Counted from the stretch's first letter, positions 1 through 7,180 are shown. The stretch is 8,206 bases of DNA from JAKSSE01 sp045597645 (GCA_045597645.1 JAZLKM010000039.1:1-8206), one strand, 5' to 3'. Notes: a model not told the origin generated them from the letters alone. Program-made: numbers and translations.

Positions 1-1439
1 ATCCTGTATGAGTTAAGATAATCTCTAAAGGACTGACCATATCTCTTTTTGAACATCTGACCTAAATACGAACTATTTATATAGTATTTCTGGCTAAGTT
101 CTCTCAGCGACAGATTTTCCGCGAAGTGCTCTTTTATTTCGTCATCGATTTCCTGAAGCACACCCTTTGACGTATTTTTACGCATCTGTATTAGATAATC
201 GGCATACTCGCAGGCAAACTGGCAAAAATGAGTCCTACTTCCTCTGGCCAGGGTTTTGCTTGAAATATTTTCATTTATATATGCAAGCACCTCCTCCTGA
301 TTCACAGACTGATCCTGCTCTACTGCAAGATGAATCAAGCTAAAGAGAAGATAGTTGGTATTGAGTGCAATATTCTCCTTCGTCATGCCCTCTGCTTCCA
401 TTCCATCAAACATGGCATTGACTCTGGCCTCAATCTCAGCCTTATTATTTTGCTCAATCGCTTCAATAATGCCATCCATTGACTGTTTATCAAGTATCGC
501 TTTCGACTGCTCTACCTGCATGCTTTCATCATATATATACACATTTTTCTTTTCTTGAAACTCCTTGTAAAAGCGCATACGTTCTGCGCTGCTGAAAGAA
601 TGCGACAGCCTGATAATATTGTCAATCGGCTTTCCAGCCAAAATAACTACAGGGTAATCTCCAGTTGCCAGCTGCACGTGTCTGTGTAATGCCTCTAAGA
701 AATCCTCCACGTTCTCGTATCTATCTGCAAGCATATAATCGCAATATATGAAGCCGATCTCATAGTCCTCTATGTATCCCAACAAATCTATAAATAAGTG
801 ACTCGAATAATCTCCCAGGAACCTACTAGCCGCCTCATGCATCTGCGTCTTTAGTGCATCCACTTCATCATCTGTGAGCTCATCTAATGTTGACAGATTG
901 TCTATGCCAATCTGAACATACCTCATTTCACCGTAGGATTTGAGACGTCGTTCGATATACTCTGCGTTCTCCTCAGTGCCTCTTCCTCTAAGCAATGCCA
1001 CCACATTTTGTATAATGTAGCTTCTGACCATCTGCTCTTCATCCTGGCTCTGTTCCTGCACTATCTCATTTCTTTCATGTACCTTTCTGAGCGTGGCAAG
1101 GAGATTGTCGTCCTGTACAGGCTTAAGCATATAATCTACGCAATCATACTTAATAGCAGCTTTTGCATACTTAAAGTCACTGTAGCCGCTTAATATAATC
1201 ATAAAGCAGCCCAACTTCAGCTCTTCTCTCACAATCTGAAGCAACTCAAGTCCATTTATTTCCGGCATCTTAATGTCTGTAATAATCAGATCGACCTCAT
1301 TTGACTTAAGATAGTCAATGGCATCTCTTCCATTTATTGCCTTCTTAACTATCTCAAAGCCTTCCTTCTCCCAATCAATGATGACCTCAAGACCCTGTAA
1401 TATAAATGGTTCATCGTCTACTAACATTACCTTCATCAT
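1..1439 (-). CDS. YesN-type response regulator, AraC-family DNA-binding output (3' end cut by window)
   Basis: My translation gives 479 complete codons with no stop before the left edge. Residues 1-120 are a CheY-like receiver: acidic pair D8/D9 (LVDDEP), phospho-acceptor D55 in LIITDIKMP, S84 in ILSGYSD and K106 in MLKPV. Residues about 120-430 are a variable linker region I cannot assign. Residues about 430-479 begin an AraC-type helix-turn-helix (SLRELSQKYYINSSYLGQMF, then FKKRYGQSFRDYL). Family members usually have two HTH motifs in about 500-540 residues, so the second is probably just outside the window. The start is the first of two tandem ATGs (1439 and 1436). The SD-like AGAGGA at 1455-1450 lies inside the kinase 3' end and only 5 nt separate the two genes, so translation is likely coupled. 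It is the expected phosphorylation partner of the kinase and the likely activator of the transporter genes (inference). Confidence 0.95.
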   Translation of the reverse strand, partial: MMKVMLVDDEPFILQGLEVIIDWEKEGFEIVKKAINGRDAIDYLKSNEVDLIITDIKMPEINGLELLQIVREELKLGCFMIILSGYSDFKYAKAAIKYDCVDYMLKPVQDDNLLATLRKVHERNEIVQEQSQDEEQMVRSYIIQNVVALLRGRGTEENAEYIERRLKSYGEMRYVQIGIDNLSTLDELTDDEVDALKTQMHEAASRFLGDYSSHLFIDLLGYIEDYEIGFIYCDYMLADRYENVEDFLEALHRHVQLATGDYPVVILAGKPIDNIIRLSHSFSSAERMRFYKEFQEKKNVYIYDESMQVEQSKAILDKQSMDGIIEAIEQNNKAEIEARVNAMFDGMEAEGMTKENIALNTNYLLFSLIHLAVEQDQSVNQEEVLAYINENISSKTLARGSRTHFCQFACEYADYLIQMRKNTSKGVLQEIDDEIKEHFAENLSLRELSQKYYINSSYLGQMFKKRYGQSFRDYLNSYR

Positions 1440-1444
1440 AATAA

Positions 1445-3262
1445 TTAGTTCCTCTGCTTTTTCAACAAATCTACATCAGTTGCATACTTCTTTGGTATAA
1501 ATATTGTAAAGAAAGTGCCTACACCTAGTTCACTATCAATCTCAAATCTAACCTCGTGCTTGGTCATCATATGTAATCGTAAGCATGCATTTACTACGCC
1601 CACATGATGATTAGTCTTTAGGTCGTCAATAGTACAATTATCCATAAGATTAGCCATCCACTGGATTCTTTCCTCGTCCATACCTGTTCCTGTATCTTCT
1701 ATTTCTATGACAACATTCTCGCCCTTTTCATAAGCTCTTACATATATCCAACAGTCTGTCGCTTTGTTTTCTATGCCATGTACACATGAGTTTTCTACAA
1801 ATGTTACTATTGTAAGCTTTGGTATAACAAACTCTCCCACTTCCTTAGGTACATCTATTTCAAAATGGAATCTTTCTCCAAATCTGTACCTTTGTAATTC
1901 TAAGTATGCTTCTATGAATTCCAATTCTGAATATATTTTTATATAGTCAGAGTCCCAATTCACGCTTTGCCTCTCCAGCACTGCCAGTCTCGAAATCATC
2001 TTAGCCGTATCGGTCTCTCCACTCAAAAGACAATGCATTCTTATGCTCTCAAGAGCGTTAAACAGAAAATGAGGGTTGATTTGACTTTCCAAGGCAAGTA
2101 ACTCTGCGTTCTGTCTCTCGATATCCATTTCCTGCTTCTCAAGTCTGTCTGTATATATTGTCCTTATGAGCTCATTTATTCTCCTGGCCATGTAGTTATA
2201 GTTTTCAGCCAAAAGTCCGATCTCATCCTTACCTGTGACATCAGTCACTTCTGGCAGATTATCTACAGATGCACTATCGAATGTTACAGTTAATGCCCTA
2301 AGTCTATTTACAAATGAAGAATGCATTAATTTCCCAAGGATAATCGGTAGCACGAGATTTATTAATACCAACACCAGAATCCACGGCGTCCTTGTAGCTA
2401 TAGTGGCTTTCCAGTCTTCATTTTTTGACAAAATAAGTATTCTTATCTCTTGACCGTACGACGTAAATGTCTTTTCCTGTATTACATCTTCATTTCCCGA
2501 AAGTCTTAAGAAATCCTGCGTATTATTATTTGTATACGCCATGTTAGAATAAAGTATTCTATCATCACTACAAATAATCACCGGATAAGCTATCTTCATA
2601 TTATCAAGCTTTTCGACAAGTGTATTGTAGTCCGCGTCCACCCTTACAAATTGCTTTATGGGACTATCCTTAAAGAAATTCAGTTGCCTAACATAGGATA
2701 TTCTTCTTTTTATTTGAGCCGTAGGCTCTGTATCTCCTACGTAGTAAAAATAAAATGACGAATTCGGCAAATTATAAACATCTGTATCTTCTATTCCAAC
2801 GAGAGTCATCCAATTTTTTAGGCCGCCTTCGTTTATCTTAAATACATTGCCTCCATCTACCAAAGTTCTATTATCTGCATAAAAGCTGACATTCTCAATC
2901 GTACTTCTTCTCAGCAATTCAATAGGCACATTCTCCGTAAAATTATGCCAAGCTATAAAATAGCTAAGACCTGTTCCATAATTCATAGTGAGAAACTCGT
3001 GCACCTTACTGTTTGTGTAGAGCGAATTTGTTACTGATGCCACCTCGTCGAACGAATATCTAAGATCAGACTCTACAGCACTGCATATAGAGGATATCTC
3101 CGCCTGTGTCTCATGCTTCTCTTGCATATTTAGCATTAAAAATATAGCCCCATCCGTCACAGCCAGGGGCAAAATTACACACAAAATATAGAGAAGCACC
3201 AGCTTCTTACTAAGATTCAAGTCATCTATTCTTCGTTGAATTCTTTTCAGTAATTTTTTCAA
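1445..3262 (-). CDS. YesM-type membrane sensor histidine kinase
   Basis: 605 residues, a normal length for this family. A basic N-terminus is followed by a membrane segment (about 20-45), an extracellular sensing region (about 46-290, probably Cache-like), a second membrane segment (about 293-312), a HAMP-like linker (about 313-368, with the DEIGLLAENYN signature) and a coiled-coil stretch. The His_kinase core contains QINPHFLFNALESI with phospho-accepting H398. The ATPase domain has an N-box FVENSCVHG (488-496), a G1 box DTGTGM (523-528), a G2 region HVGVVN (553-558) and a closing GVGTFF. It should autophosphorylate on H398 and pass the phosphate to D55 of the adjacent regulator. The start is TTG: AGGAGAG lies 8 nt upstream, an in-frame TAG lies just before that, and the next in-frame ATG would remove the first membrane segment. 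The ligand is unknown; context suggests an extracellular sugar or a sugar-loaded binding protein. Confidence 0.96.
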   Translation of the reverse strand: MKKLLKRIQRRIDDLNLSKKLVLLYILCVILPLAVTDGAIFLMLNMQEKHETQAEISSICSAVESDLRYSFDEVASVTNSLYTNSKVHEFLTMNYGTGLSYFIAWHNFTENVPIELLRRSTIENVSFYADNRTLVDGGNVFKINEGGLKNWMTLVGIEDTDVYNLPNSSFYFYYVGDTEPTAQIKRRISYVRQLNFFKDSPIKQFVRVDADYNTLVEKLDNMKIAYPVIICSDDRILYSNMAYTNNNTQDFLRLSGNEDVIQEKTFTSYGQEIRILILSKNEDWKATIATRTPWILVLVLINLVLPIILGKLMHSSFVNRLRALTVTFDSASVDNLPEVTDVTGKDEIGLLAENYNYMARRINELIRTIYTDRLEKQEMDIERQNAELLALESQINPHFLFNALESIRMHCLLSGETDTAKMISRLAVLERQSVNWDSDYIKIYSELEFIEAYLELQRYRFGERFHFEIDVPKEVGEFVIPKLTIVTFVENSCVHGIENKATDCWIYVRAYEKGENVVIEIEDTGTGMDEERIQWMANLMDNCTIDDLKTNHHVGVVNACLRLHMMTKHEVRFEIDSELGVGTFFTIFIPKKYATDVDLLKKQRN

Positions 3263-3268
3263 ATCCTT

Positions 3269-3276
3269 ACTCTCCT
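3269..3276 (-). promoter_or_regulatory. Ribosome-binding site of the kinase gene (decides a TTG start)
   Basis: The minus strand reads AGGAGAGT, placing a strong Shine-Dalgarno 6-8 nt before the TTG at 3262. No in-frame ATG occurs between the upstream TAG and this TTG. The same 8 nt are exactly complementary to bases in the loop of the upstream terminator (3319-3326). Confidence 0.8.
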
Positions 3277-3284
3277 AACTGTGA

Positions 3285-3313
3285 ATTGTATCATACAACA
3301 AAAAACCATTCAA
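3285..3313 (-). promoter_or_regulatory. Candidate sigma-A-type promoter for the kinase-regulator pair
   Basis: Minus strand: TTGAAT (3313-3308, 4/6 match to TTGACA), a 17-nt spacer, then TACAAT (3290-3285, 5/6 match to TATAAT). The predicted start near 3278 leaves only a very short leader before the ribosome-binding site at 3276, which weakens the call. In its favour, a strong terminator lies immediately upstream, so the two-component genes need either their own promoter or read-through. The -35 element lies inside the terminator's 3' arm. Confidence 0.4.
3286..3298. repeat. 13-bp palindrome TTGTAT-C-ATACAA over the candidate -10 region
   Basis: Two perfect 6-bp inverted half-sites surround one central base. 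The palindrome overlaps the -10 element and spacer of the candidate kinase promoter. It could be an operator, but it is short and AT-rich and could be chance. Confidence 0.3.
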
Positions 3314-3346
3314 AGGGAAGGAGAGTCCTCTGAATGGTTTTCTGTT
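3297..3346 (-). terminator. Rho-independent terminator of the transporter operon
   Basis: On the minus strand, a 15-bp stem with a single G-U pair (bases 3341-3327 with 3316-3302) encloses a 10-nt loop ACTCTCCTTC. It is followed by six T residues (3305-3300) and TTGTTGT. The stem can extend by about five more pairs (AACAG with TTGTT) into the U-tract. It lies 37 nt after the stop codon of the last permease gene and before the kinase gene, so it separates the transport unit from the two-component unit. The opposite strand also has a T-rich end, but no gene converges on it from the left. Confidence 0.88.
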
Positions 3347-3349
3347 GGA

Positions 3350-3372
3350 TAGATTAGTAAATCTAAAGGAGG
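3350..3372 (-). other. Transporter-mRNA 3' UTR: small hairpin and anti-Shine-Dalgarno tract
   Basis: Just after the permease stop codon the minus strand reads CCTCCTTT (3372-3365), which is complementary to the AAGGAGG ribosome-binding sites of this operon. It is followed by a small perfect hairpin with 6-bp arms TAGATT/AATCTA and a 4-nt loop (3365-3350). Both precede the terminator. The sequence facts are clear; any function is speculative. Confidence 0.35.
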
Positions 3373-3382
3373 ATGAATAATA

Positions 3383-4285
3383 TCACTCTTTTACACCACC
3401 GATGGTAAGACCTGTTACGAAGTATCTCTGTAAGAAAGGATACAGCATGATAATTGGTAACATAGTAACTACAGTGGCTGCAGATCTAATGGTAACTGGT
3501 GTAACTGACGCCGCATTATTCTTTGCACTATCAGCGCTACCACTCTGCTGCATTACTGATGAAAGAAGCTTCATAAGCTCATACTGAAGAGTAGTGAACT
3601 CAGTCTTCATTCTATTGTAGAGCATTGCATCGAACCATGAGTTCCACTGACCTACGGCTACAAACAATGCTACGGTAGCATATACCGGCTTGCACAATGG
3701 AGAGATAATCTTAAAGAATACTGTCATGTATCCTGCTCCATCGAGCTGTGCTGACTCCTCCAAACTGTCCGGAAGTCCTGACATGTAAGTACGGATAACA
3801 AGCATATTCCATGCGCTTACAAGTCCTGGTACGATGTATACCCAAAAGCTGTTGGTAAGGTGAAGATTCTTGTAAAGAATGAAGGTAGGAATCATACCAC
3901 CGTTTACATACATTGTAATTACCCAGAACAGTGACAACTGAGACTTGAACAAAAATCTCTTTCTACTTACTACAAATGCAAGTATTGCGCTGCAGAACAA
4001 TGATGTAATTGTACCGATTACTGTTCTAAGTACTGTTATCTTAGCTCCAATGAGGAGATTCTGCATATTAAGAACTGTCTGATAGTTCTTTAATGTTATT
4101 TTTCTAGGCCACAGGTAAATACCGCCTCGTACTGCATCGATACCTTCGTTAAAAGATATGGCGATGGTATTAAGTACTGGATATACAGTGATTACAACAA
4201 ACAGTACCATGAATATTGCTATCAATACTGTAAGTATCTTATCCTCAGCCGTAGTTTTCATTTTTCTAGGCTTCTGTGCTTTCAT
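3383..4285 (-). CDS. ABC sugar transporter permease, CUT1 family (LplC/YtcP-like)
   Basis: 300 residues with several hydrophobic membrane segments: the first at about 17-40, others at about 85-107, 118-137, 148-165 and 200-212, and the last near 270-287. The inner-membrane EAA loop, which docks the ATPase, is at about 175-200 (EESAQLDGAGYMTVFFKI followed by SPL). The C-terminus GLTIGGVKE is typical of this permease branch (family knowledge). The ATG at 4285 is supported by AAGGAGG 7 nt upstream, which overlaps the stop codon of the preceding permease gene; only 12 nt separate the two reading frames, so translation is probably coupled. It should form the membrane channel as a heterodimer with the other permease. 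No ATPase gene lies nearby, so a shared MsmX-type ATPase is expected. Confidence 0.96.
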   Translation of the reverse strand: MKAQKPRKMKTTAEDKILTVLIAIFMVLFVVITVYPVLNTIAISFNEGIDAVRGGIYLWPRKITLKNYQTVLNMQNLLIGAKITVLRTVIGTITSLFCSAILAFVVSRKRFLFKSQLSLFWVITMYVNGGMIPTFILYKNLHLTNSFWVYIVPGLVSAWNMLVIRTYMSGLPDSLEESAQLDGAGYMTVFFKIISPLCKPVYATVALFVAVGQWNSWFDAMLYNRMKTEFTTLQYELMKLLSSVMQQSGSADSAKNNAASVTPVTIRSAATVVTMLPIIMLYPFLQRYFVTGLTIGGVKE

Positions 4286-4297
4286 TTCAAACCCTCC

Positions 4298-5242
4298 TTA
4301 GAACAGACGCTCTTCGCCGCTCTTTTTAGCAATGGCGTTACAGATTAGTATTAGAGCAATTGACACAGCACTCTTAAAGATACCTGCTGCTGTACCTAGT
4401 GAGTAGTCGTTCTGAGAAATACCCCATTTAAGTACGTAGATATCAATTGTCTGCGATACGCTCTGTACCAGTCCGTTTCCGAGAAGGTACTGCACTTCGA
4501 ATCCGGCATTAAGCACCCAGCCAATGTTCATTATAAGAAGTATGATAATGGTAGGCTTAATAGCTGGTAGAGTTATATATCTTATTTTCTGTATTCTGCT
4601 AGCTCCATCAATTGATGCTGCCTCATAAAGGCTAGGATCAATCGCGGTAATAGCTGACAGGTAAATGATGGCGTTCCATCCTGTCTCCTTCCAGCAGTTT
4701 GCAAACGCAACTATTGGCCAGAAGAATTTAGGATATGCAAAAAAGTTAATCGCCTGATCAATTATATTCAATCTCATTAGGATATCGTTGATAATACCAG
4801 TACTTGAAAGTGAATCGTGAAGAATACCAGTAACGATAATCCATGAAAGGAAATGTGGCATGTATGAAATGGTCTGAATTACTTTCTTAGTTCCACGTAG
4901 GCGAATCTCATTAAGCAATATCGCAAAAAGGATTGCCATAACTGTTGAAGTAACCAGGTTCAATACACCCATGCAAAAAGTGTTTCTGATTACCTTTAGG
5001 AAAGCATCGTCTCCAAAAAGGAATTTGAACTTATCAAGTCCTACAAACGGCGAATGGAGAAGTCCATTCTTTGGTTTATACTGCTGGAAAGCCATCAACC
5101 AACCTGTCAACGGCCAATAGCAGAAAATAAAACCATATACCACTGTTATTAATGAAATTATAAGAAGCGGTCTCTGCCTTTTAAGCTCTTTTAAGGTTAT
5201 TTTTTTATCCTTCTTAACCGCAGGTTTTTGGGTTGTAGCCAT
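4298..5242 (-). CDS. ABC sugar transporter permease, CUT1 family (LplB-like)
   Basis: 314 residues. A lysine-rich cytoplasmic N-terminus (1-24) precedes the first membrane segment (about 25-50). The sequence PLTGWLMAFQQYKP just after it is typical of the LplB branch. Further membrane segments lie at about 90-110, 125-142, 173-198, 230-245 and 285-303. The EAA loop is at about 206-230 (YEAASIDGASRIQKIRYITL followed by P). The start at 5242 follows AGGAG by 6 nt. It is the first of the two permease genes and pairs with the LplC-like one to import an oligosaccharide delivered by the lipoprotein encoded upstream. A 117-nt gap with a hairpin separates it from the binding-protein gene, which may lower permease expression relative to the binding protein (inference). 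Confidence 0.96.
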   Translation of the reverse strand: MATTQKPAVKKDKKITLKELKRQRPLLIISLITVVYGFIFCYWPLTGWLMAFQQYKPKNGLLHSPFVGLDKFKFLFGDDAFLKVIRNTFCMGVLNLVTSTVMAILFAILLNEIRLRGTKKVIQTISYMPHFLSWIIVTGILHDSLSSTGIINDILMRLNIIDQAINFFAYPKFFWPIVAFANCWKETGWNAIIYLSAITAIDPSLYEAASIDGASRIQKIRYITLPAIKPTIIILLIMNIGWVLNAGFEVQYLLGNGLVQSVSQTIDIYVLKWGISQNDYSLGTAAGIFKSAVSIALILICNAIAKKSGEERLF

Positions 5243-5269
5243 AATTTACTCCTATTTTTTCCATAAATA

Positions 5270-5317
5270 TAGCGGCAACAGCTTATCCAAGCCATATGGA
5301 GTTCACTATTGCCGCTA
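5270..5317 (-). other. Intercistronic stem-loop between binding-protein and permease genes
   Basis: On the minus strand, TAGCGGCAATAG (5317-5306) pairs with CTGTTGCCGCTA (5281-5270), forming a 12-bp stem with one G-U pair. The 24-nt loop contains the palindrome CCATATGG. No T-run follows, so it does not look like a complete terminator. A hairpin here fits the common arrangement in which the upstream binding-protein message is stabilised against 3' decay and made more abundant than the permease message. That role is inferred. Confidence 0.65.
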
Positions 5318-5359
5318 AATCATGTAAGTGCTTTAGACTAATGTCTTATCAAGTATATC

Positions 5360-7072
5360 TTACTTGAAGGTATCAAGAATCTCCTGCATTTCTGCGATGA
5401 AGTCCTGAGGATTAGCTGCATTGTATACTTCCATGTACTCAGCCCAGCCCTTATCAAAGTCCTTAGCCATAACTACCTTTGGAAGCCACTCATGCTTAAG
5501 CTCGCCCATCTTTGCCCAAGCTACACCACCAGGAGTCTCGGTAGTGAAGTTGTTAGAGTAAGAGTACATTGGGAACCAAGGAGCGTTGTCCTCAACTACT
5601 GATCCGATCATACCCGGATAAGTGGTAATTCCGTATGCATTGAAGCAATCTACAAGAGGCTGTGCCATATCGTTCATGAACTCTGAAGGCTGCTCCTCTG
5701 GCTTGTTTGCGTTCTTTCCATCCTGGCTAGTACCACCCCACTGTGGGAAGTAAGAATACTGGCAACGATGTGAAGCCTGATATGCGGTGTCTGACCACTG
5801 CATTCTCTGATCCTCTGTTCTGTAGAAGAGACCATTCTCATCCACTTCGTAGTCTACACCTTCAACACCCCAGAATCTGAGATCATGAAGTTCCTGATCC
5901 ATAGCGGTATCAACGATGAACTTGAATGCCTTATCTGGATCAGCGCAATCCTTGGTAATAGCGATACCAGAAGCCTGGTTTACAGTATCACCATAGGTGT
6001 GCCATCTGTTCTCCATACCTGCCTCGGTAGTAAGACCAAGCGGTACATAGTTGCAACCGATCTTATCAAGACCCTGCTGCTTAAATACATCGTTAACGGT
6101 GTATGCGAAATCCCACCACTGATCAACCATACCAAGTACACGACCGGTAGAAAGCTTTGCGATGTACTCATCATAGGTCTGAGTGAATGACTCAGGATCT
6201 ACAAATCCCTTGTTGTACTCTTCATTCAGCTTTCTGAAGTATGCGATAGTGTCCTCAGAAGTGTTGTAGTCGTTAACAGTCATGGTAGCCTTGTCAACAA
6301 GAACTGAACCATCGTTTGGATATCCTGCAAGGAACTGTCCAGCGTTCTCAAGGCAGAAGTATCTCCAATCCTCGCAAAGGATGGTGTAAGCGATGTTCTC
6401 GGTACCATCTTCCATGGTAGGATTCTCTGCCATGTAGCTCTCAAGAAGATCGAAGTAGTCATCAAGAGTCTGGATCTGTGGGTATCCTGCCCACTCAAGT
6501 ACTCTTACCTGAATCCAGAAAGCCTCATCATTGTGAGTAGTAGCCTTGCTCTCGCCATAGGTGTTACCGAATGGGTTGATCCAGTAGATATGTCCATCTG
6601 GCTGACGGAACTTATCCCACTCTTCCTGAGTGAACCAGGTATCTCTGAACTCTGGATACTGATCAATGTAATCATCAAGTGCTACAAGTGCGCCTGCATC
6701 TACAAGCATTGCCATTTCATCTGAATCGATGAAGTCCGGATACTCATCACCAGCGATGAGGGTACCAGTTGCCTCTGATGCGGTCTGGCCGGTAAGCCAA
6801 GTCTCTTTAACCTTTACGCCATACTTCTCAGCGATGAGCTGTGCAATTTCATTGTCATCGTTGATTTCTGAACCAGGCATGGTGATGAAGAATGTGAAAT
6901 CTGTAATCTCACCTGATCCTGCATCTGTTGATGCTGCTGTTGTGTCTCCAGATGAAGCAGAGCTTCCTGATGATGAAGATGCTGCTGGAGCTGCTGCGTC
7001 ACTTCCGCAACCTGACATTACGCCAGCTACCATTGCAGAAGCAAGAAGCAAAGAAGCAATTTTCTTTTTCAT
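5360..7072 (-). CDS. Extracellular solute-binding lipoprotein of a sugar ABC importer (LplA-like, family 1)
   Basis: 570 residues from the ATG at 7072. A longer in-frame start at 7096 exists, but AAGGAGG lies 6 nt before 7072, and the protein then begins with a classic lipoprotein signal: MKKK, a hydrophobic core and the lipobox VMSGC, with lipid-bearing C22. Residues 23-54 are a low-complexity Ala/Ser/Gly/Thr tether. The mature domain starts at about 55 (ITDFTFFITMPGSE) and runs to the C-terminus. It has many aromatic residues suited to stacking on sugars, including several Trp (for example WWDFAYTV, FPQWGG, WFPMYSYS). At about 550 mature residues it matches the large LplA/YtcQ-type binding proteins rather than the roughly 400-residue MalE type. 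It should capture an oligosaccharide at the outer face of the membrane and deliver it to the two permeases encoded downstream. The ligand is not determinable; a neighbouring GH43-like gene suggests a pentose-containing glycan. Confidence 0.96.
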   Translation of the reverse strand: MKKKIASLLLASAMVAGVMSGCGSDAAAPAASSSSGSSASSGDTTAASTDAGSGEITDFTFFITMPGSEINDDNEIAQLIAEKYGVKVKETWLTGQTASEATGTLIAGDEYPDFIDSDEMAMLVDAGALVALDDYIDQYPEFRDTWFTQEEWDKFRQPDGHIYWINPFGNTYGESKATTHNDEAFWIQVRVLEWAGYPQIQTLDDYFDLLESYMAENPTMEDGTENIAYTILCEDWRYFCLENAGQFLAGYPNDGSVLVDKATMTVNDYNTSEDTIAYFRKLNEEYNKGFVDPESFTQTYDEYIAKLSTGRVLGMVDQWWDFAYTVNDVFKQQGLDKIGCNYVPLGLTTEAGMENRWHTYGDTVNQASGIAITKDCADPDKAFKFIVDTAMDQELHDLRFWGVEGVDYEVDENGLFYRTEDQRMQWSDTAYQASHRCQYSYFPQWGGTSQDGKNANKPEEQPSEFMNDMAQPLVDCFNAYGITTYPGMIGSVVEDNAPWFPMYSYSNNFTTETPGGVAWAKMGELKHEWLPKVVMAKDFDKGWAEYMEVYNAANPQDFIAEMQEILDTFK

Positions 7073-7115
7073 TGTTAACCTCCTTAAACAATGCACTTAC
7101 GTGTGCTGTGTGTAT

Positions 7116-7144
7116 ATATTATGTCTAATTTGTGAAGGTAACAA
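7116..7144 (-). promoter_or_regulatory. Candidate promoter of the binding-protein/permease operon
   Basis: Minus strand: TTGTTA (7144-7139, 4/6 match to the -35 consensus), a 17-nt spacer, then TAATAT (7121-7116). The overlapping CATAAT (7123-7118) is an alternative -10 with a shorter 15-nt spacer. Both boxes are weak, as expected for an activator-dependent promoter. The -35 begins at the base directly after the second direct repeat. The leader would be about 35-40 nt, ending in AAGGAGG (7085-7079). Confidence 0.5.
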
Positions 7145-7180
7145 CCGGACAAAATCTATTTACAATCCGGACAAAGTCTA
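7145..7180 (-). promoter_or_regulatory. Tandem direct-repeat operator, probable site for the YesN-type regulator
   Basis: Minus strand: TAGACTTTGTCCGG (7180-7167) and TAGATTTTGTCCGG (7158-7145) are identical at 13 of 14 positions and offset by exactly 22 bp, about two helical turns. The promoter-proximal copy abuts the -35 element. AraC-family activators commonly bind direct repeats of about this spacing next to the -35 region (established knowledge). I found no other CCGGACAAA-type site in the window. Assignment to this particular regulator is an inference from gene context. Confidence 0.6.

Noticed and set aside
3368..3406. Plus-strand GGAGG next to an ATG with a short open frame after it
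   Set aside because: The ATG directly touches the GGAGG with no spacer, the frame has only 11 codons, and the sequence lies over the permease 3' end.
5350..5366. Small hairpin CAAGTA/TACTTG at the binding-protein stop codon
   Set aside because: It is a 6-bp AT-rich stem without a T-tract. It is probably incidental and not a terminator.
5885..6190. 101-codon open frame on the plus strand inside the binding-protein gene
   Set aside because: It is a shadow of a well-supported gene on the other strand, with no recognisable protein features.
7073..7096. Upstream in-frame ATG at 7096 as the start of the binding protein
   Set aside because: It would add eight residues ahead of MKKK, translate through the AAGGAGG ribosome-binding site and spoil a canonical lipoprotein signal peptide.
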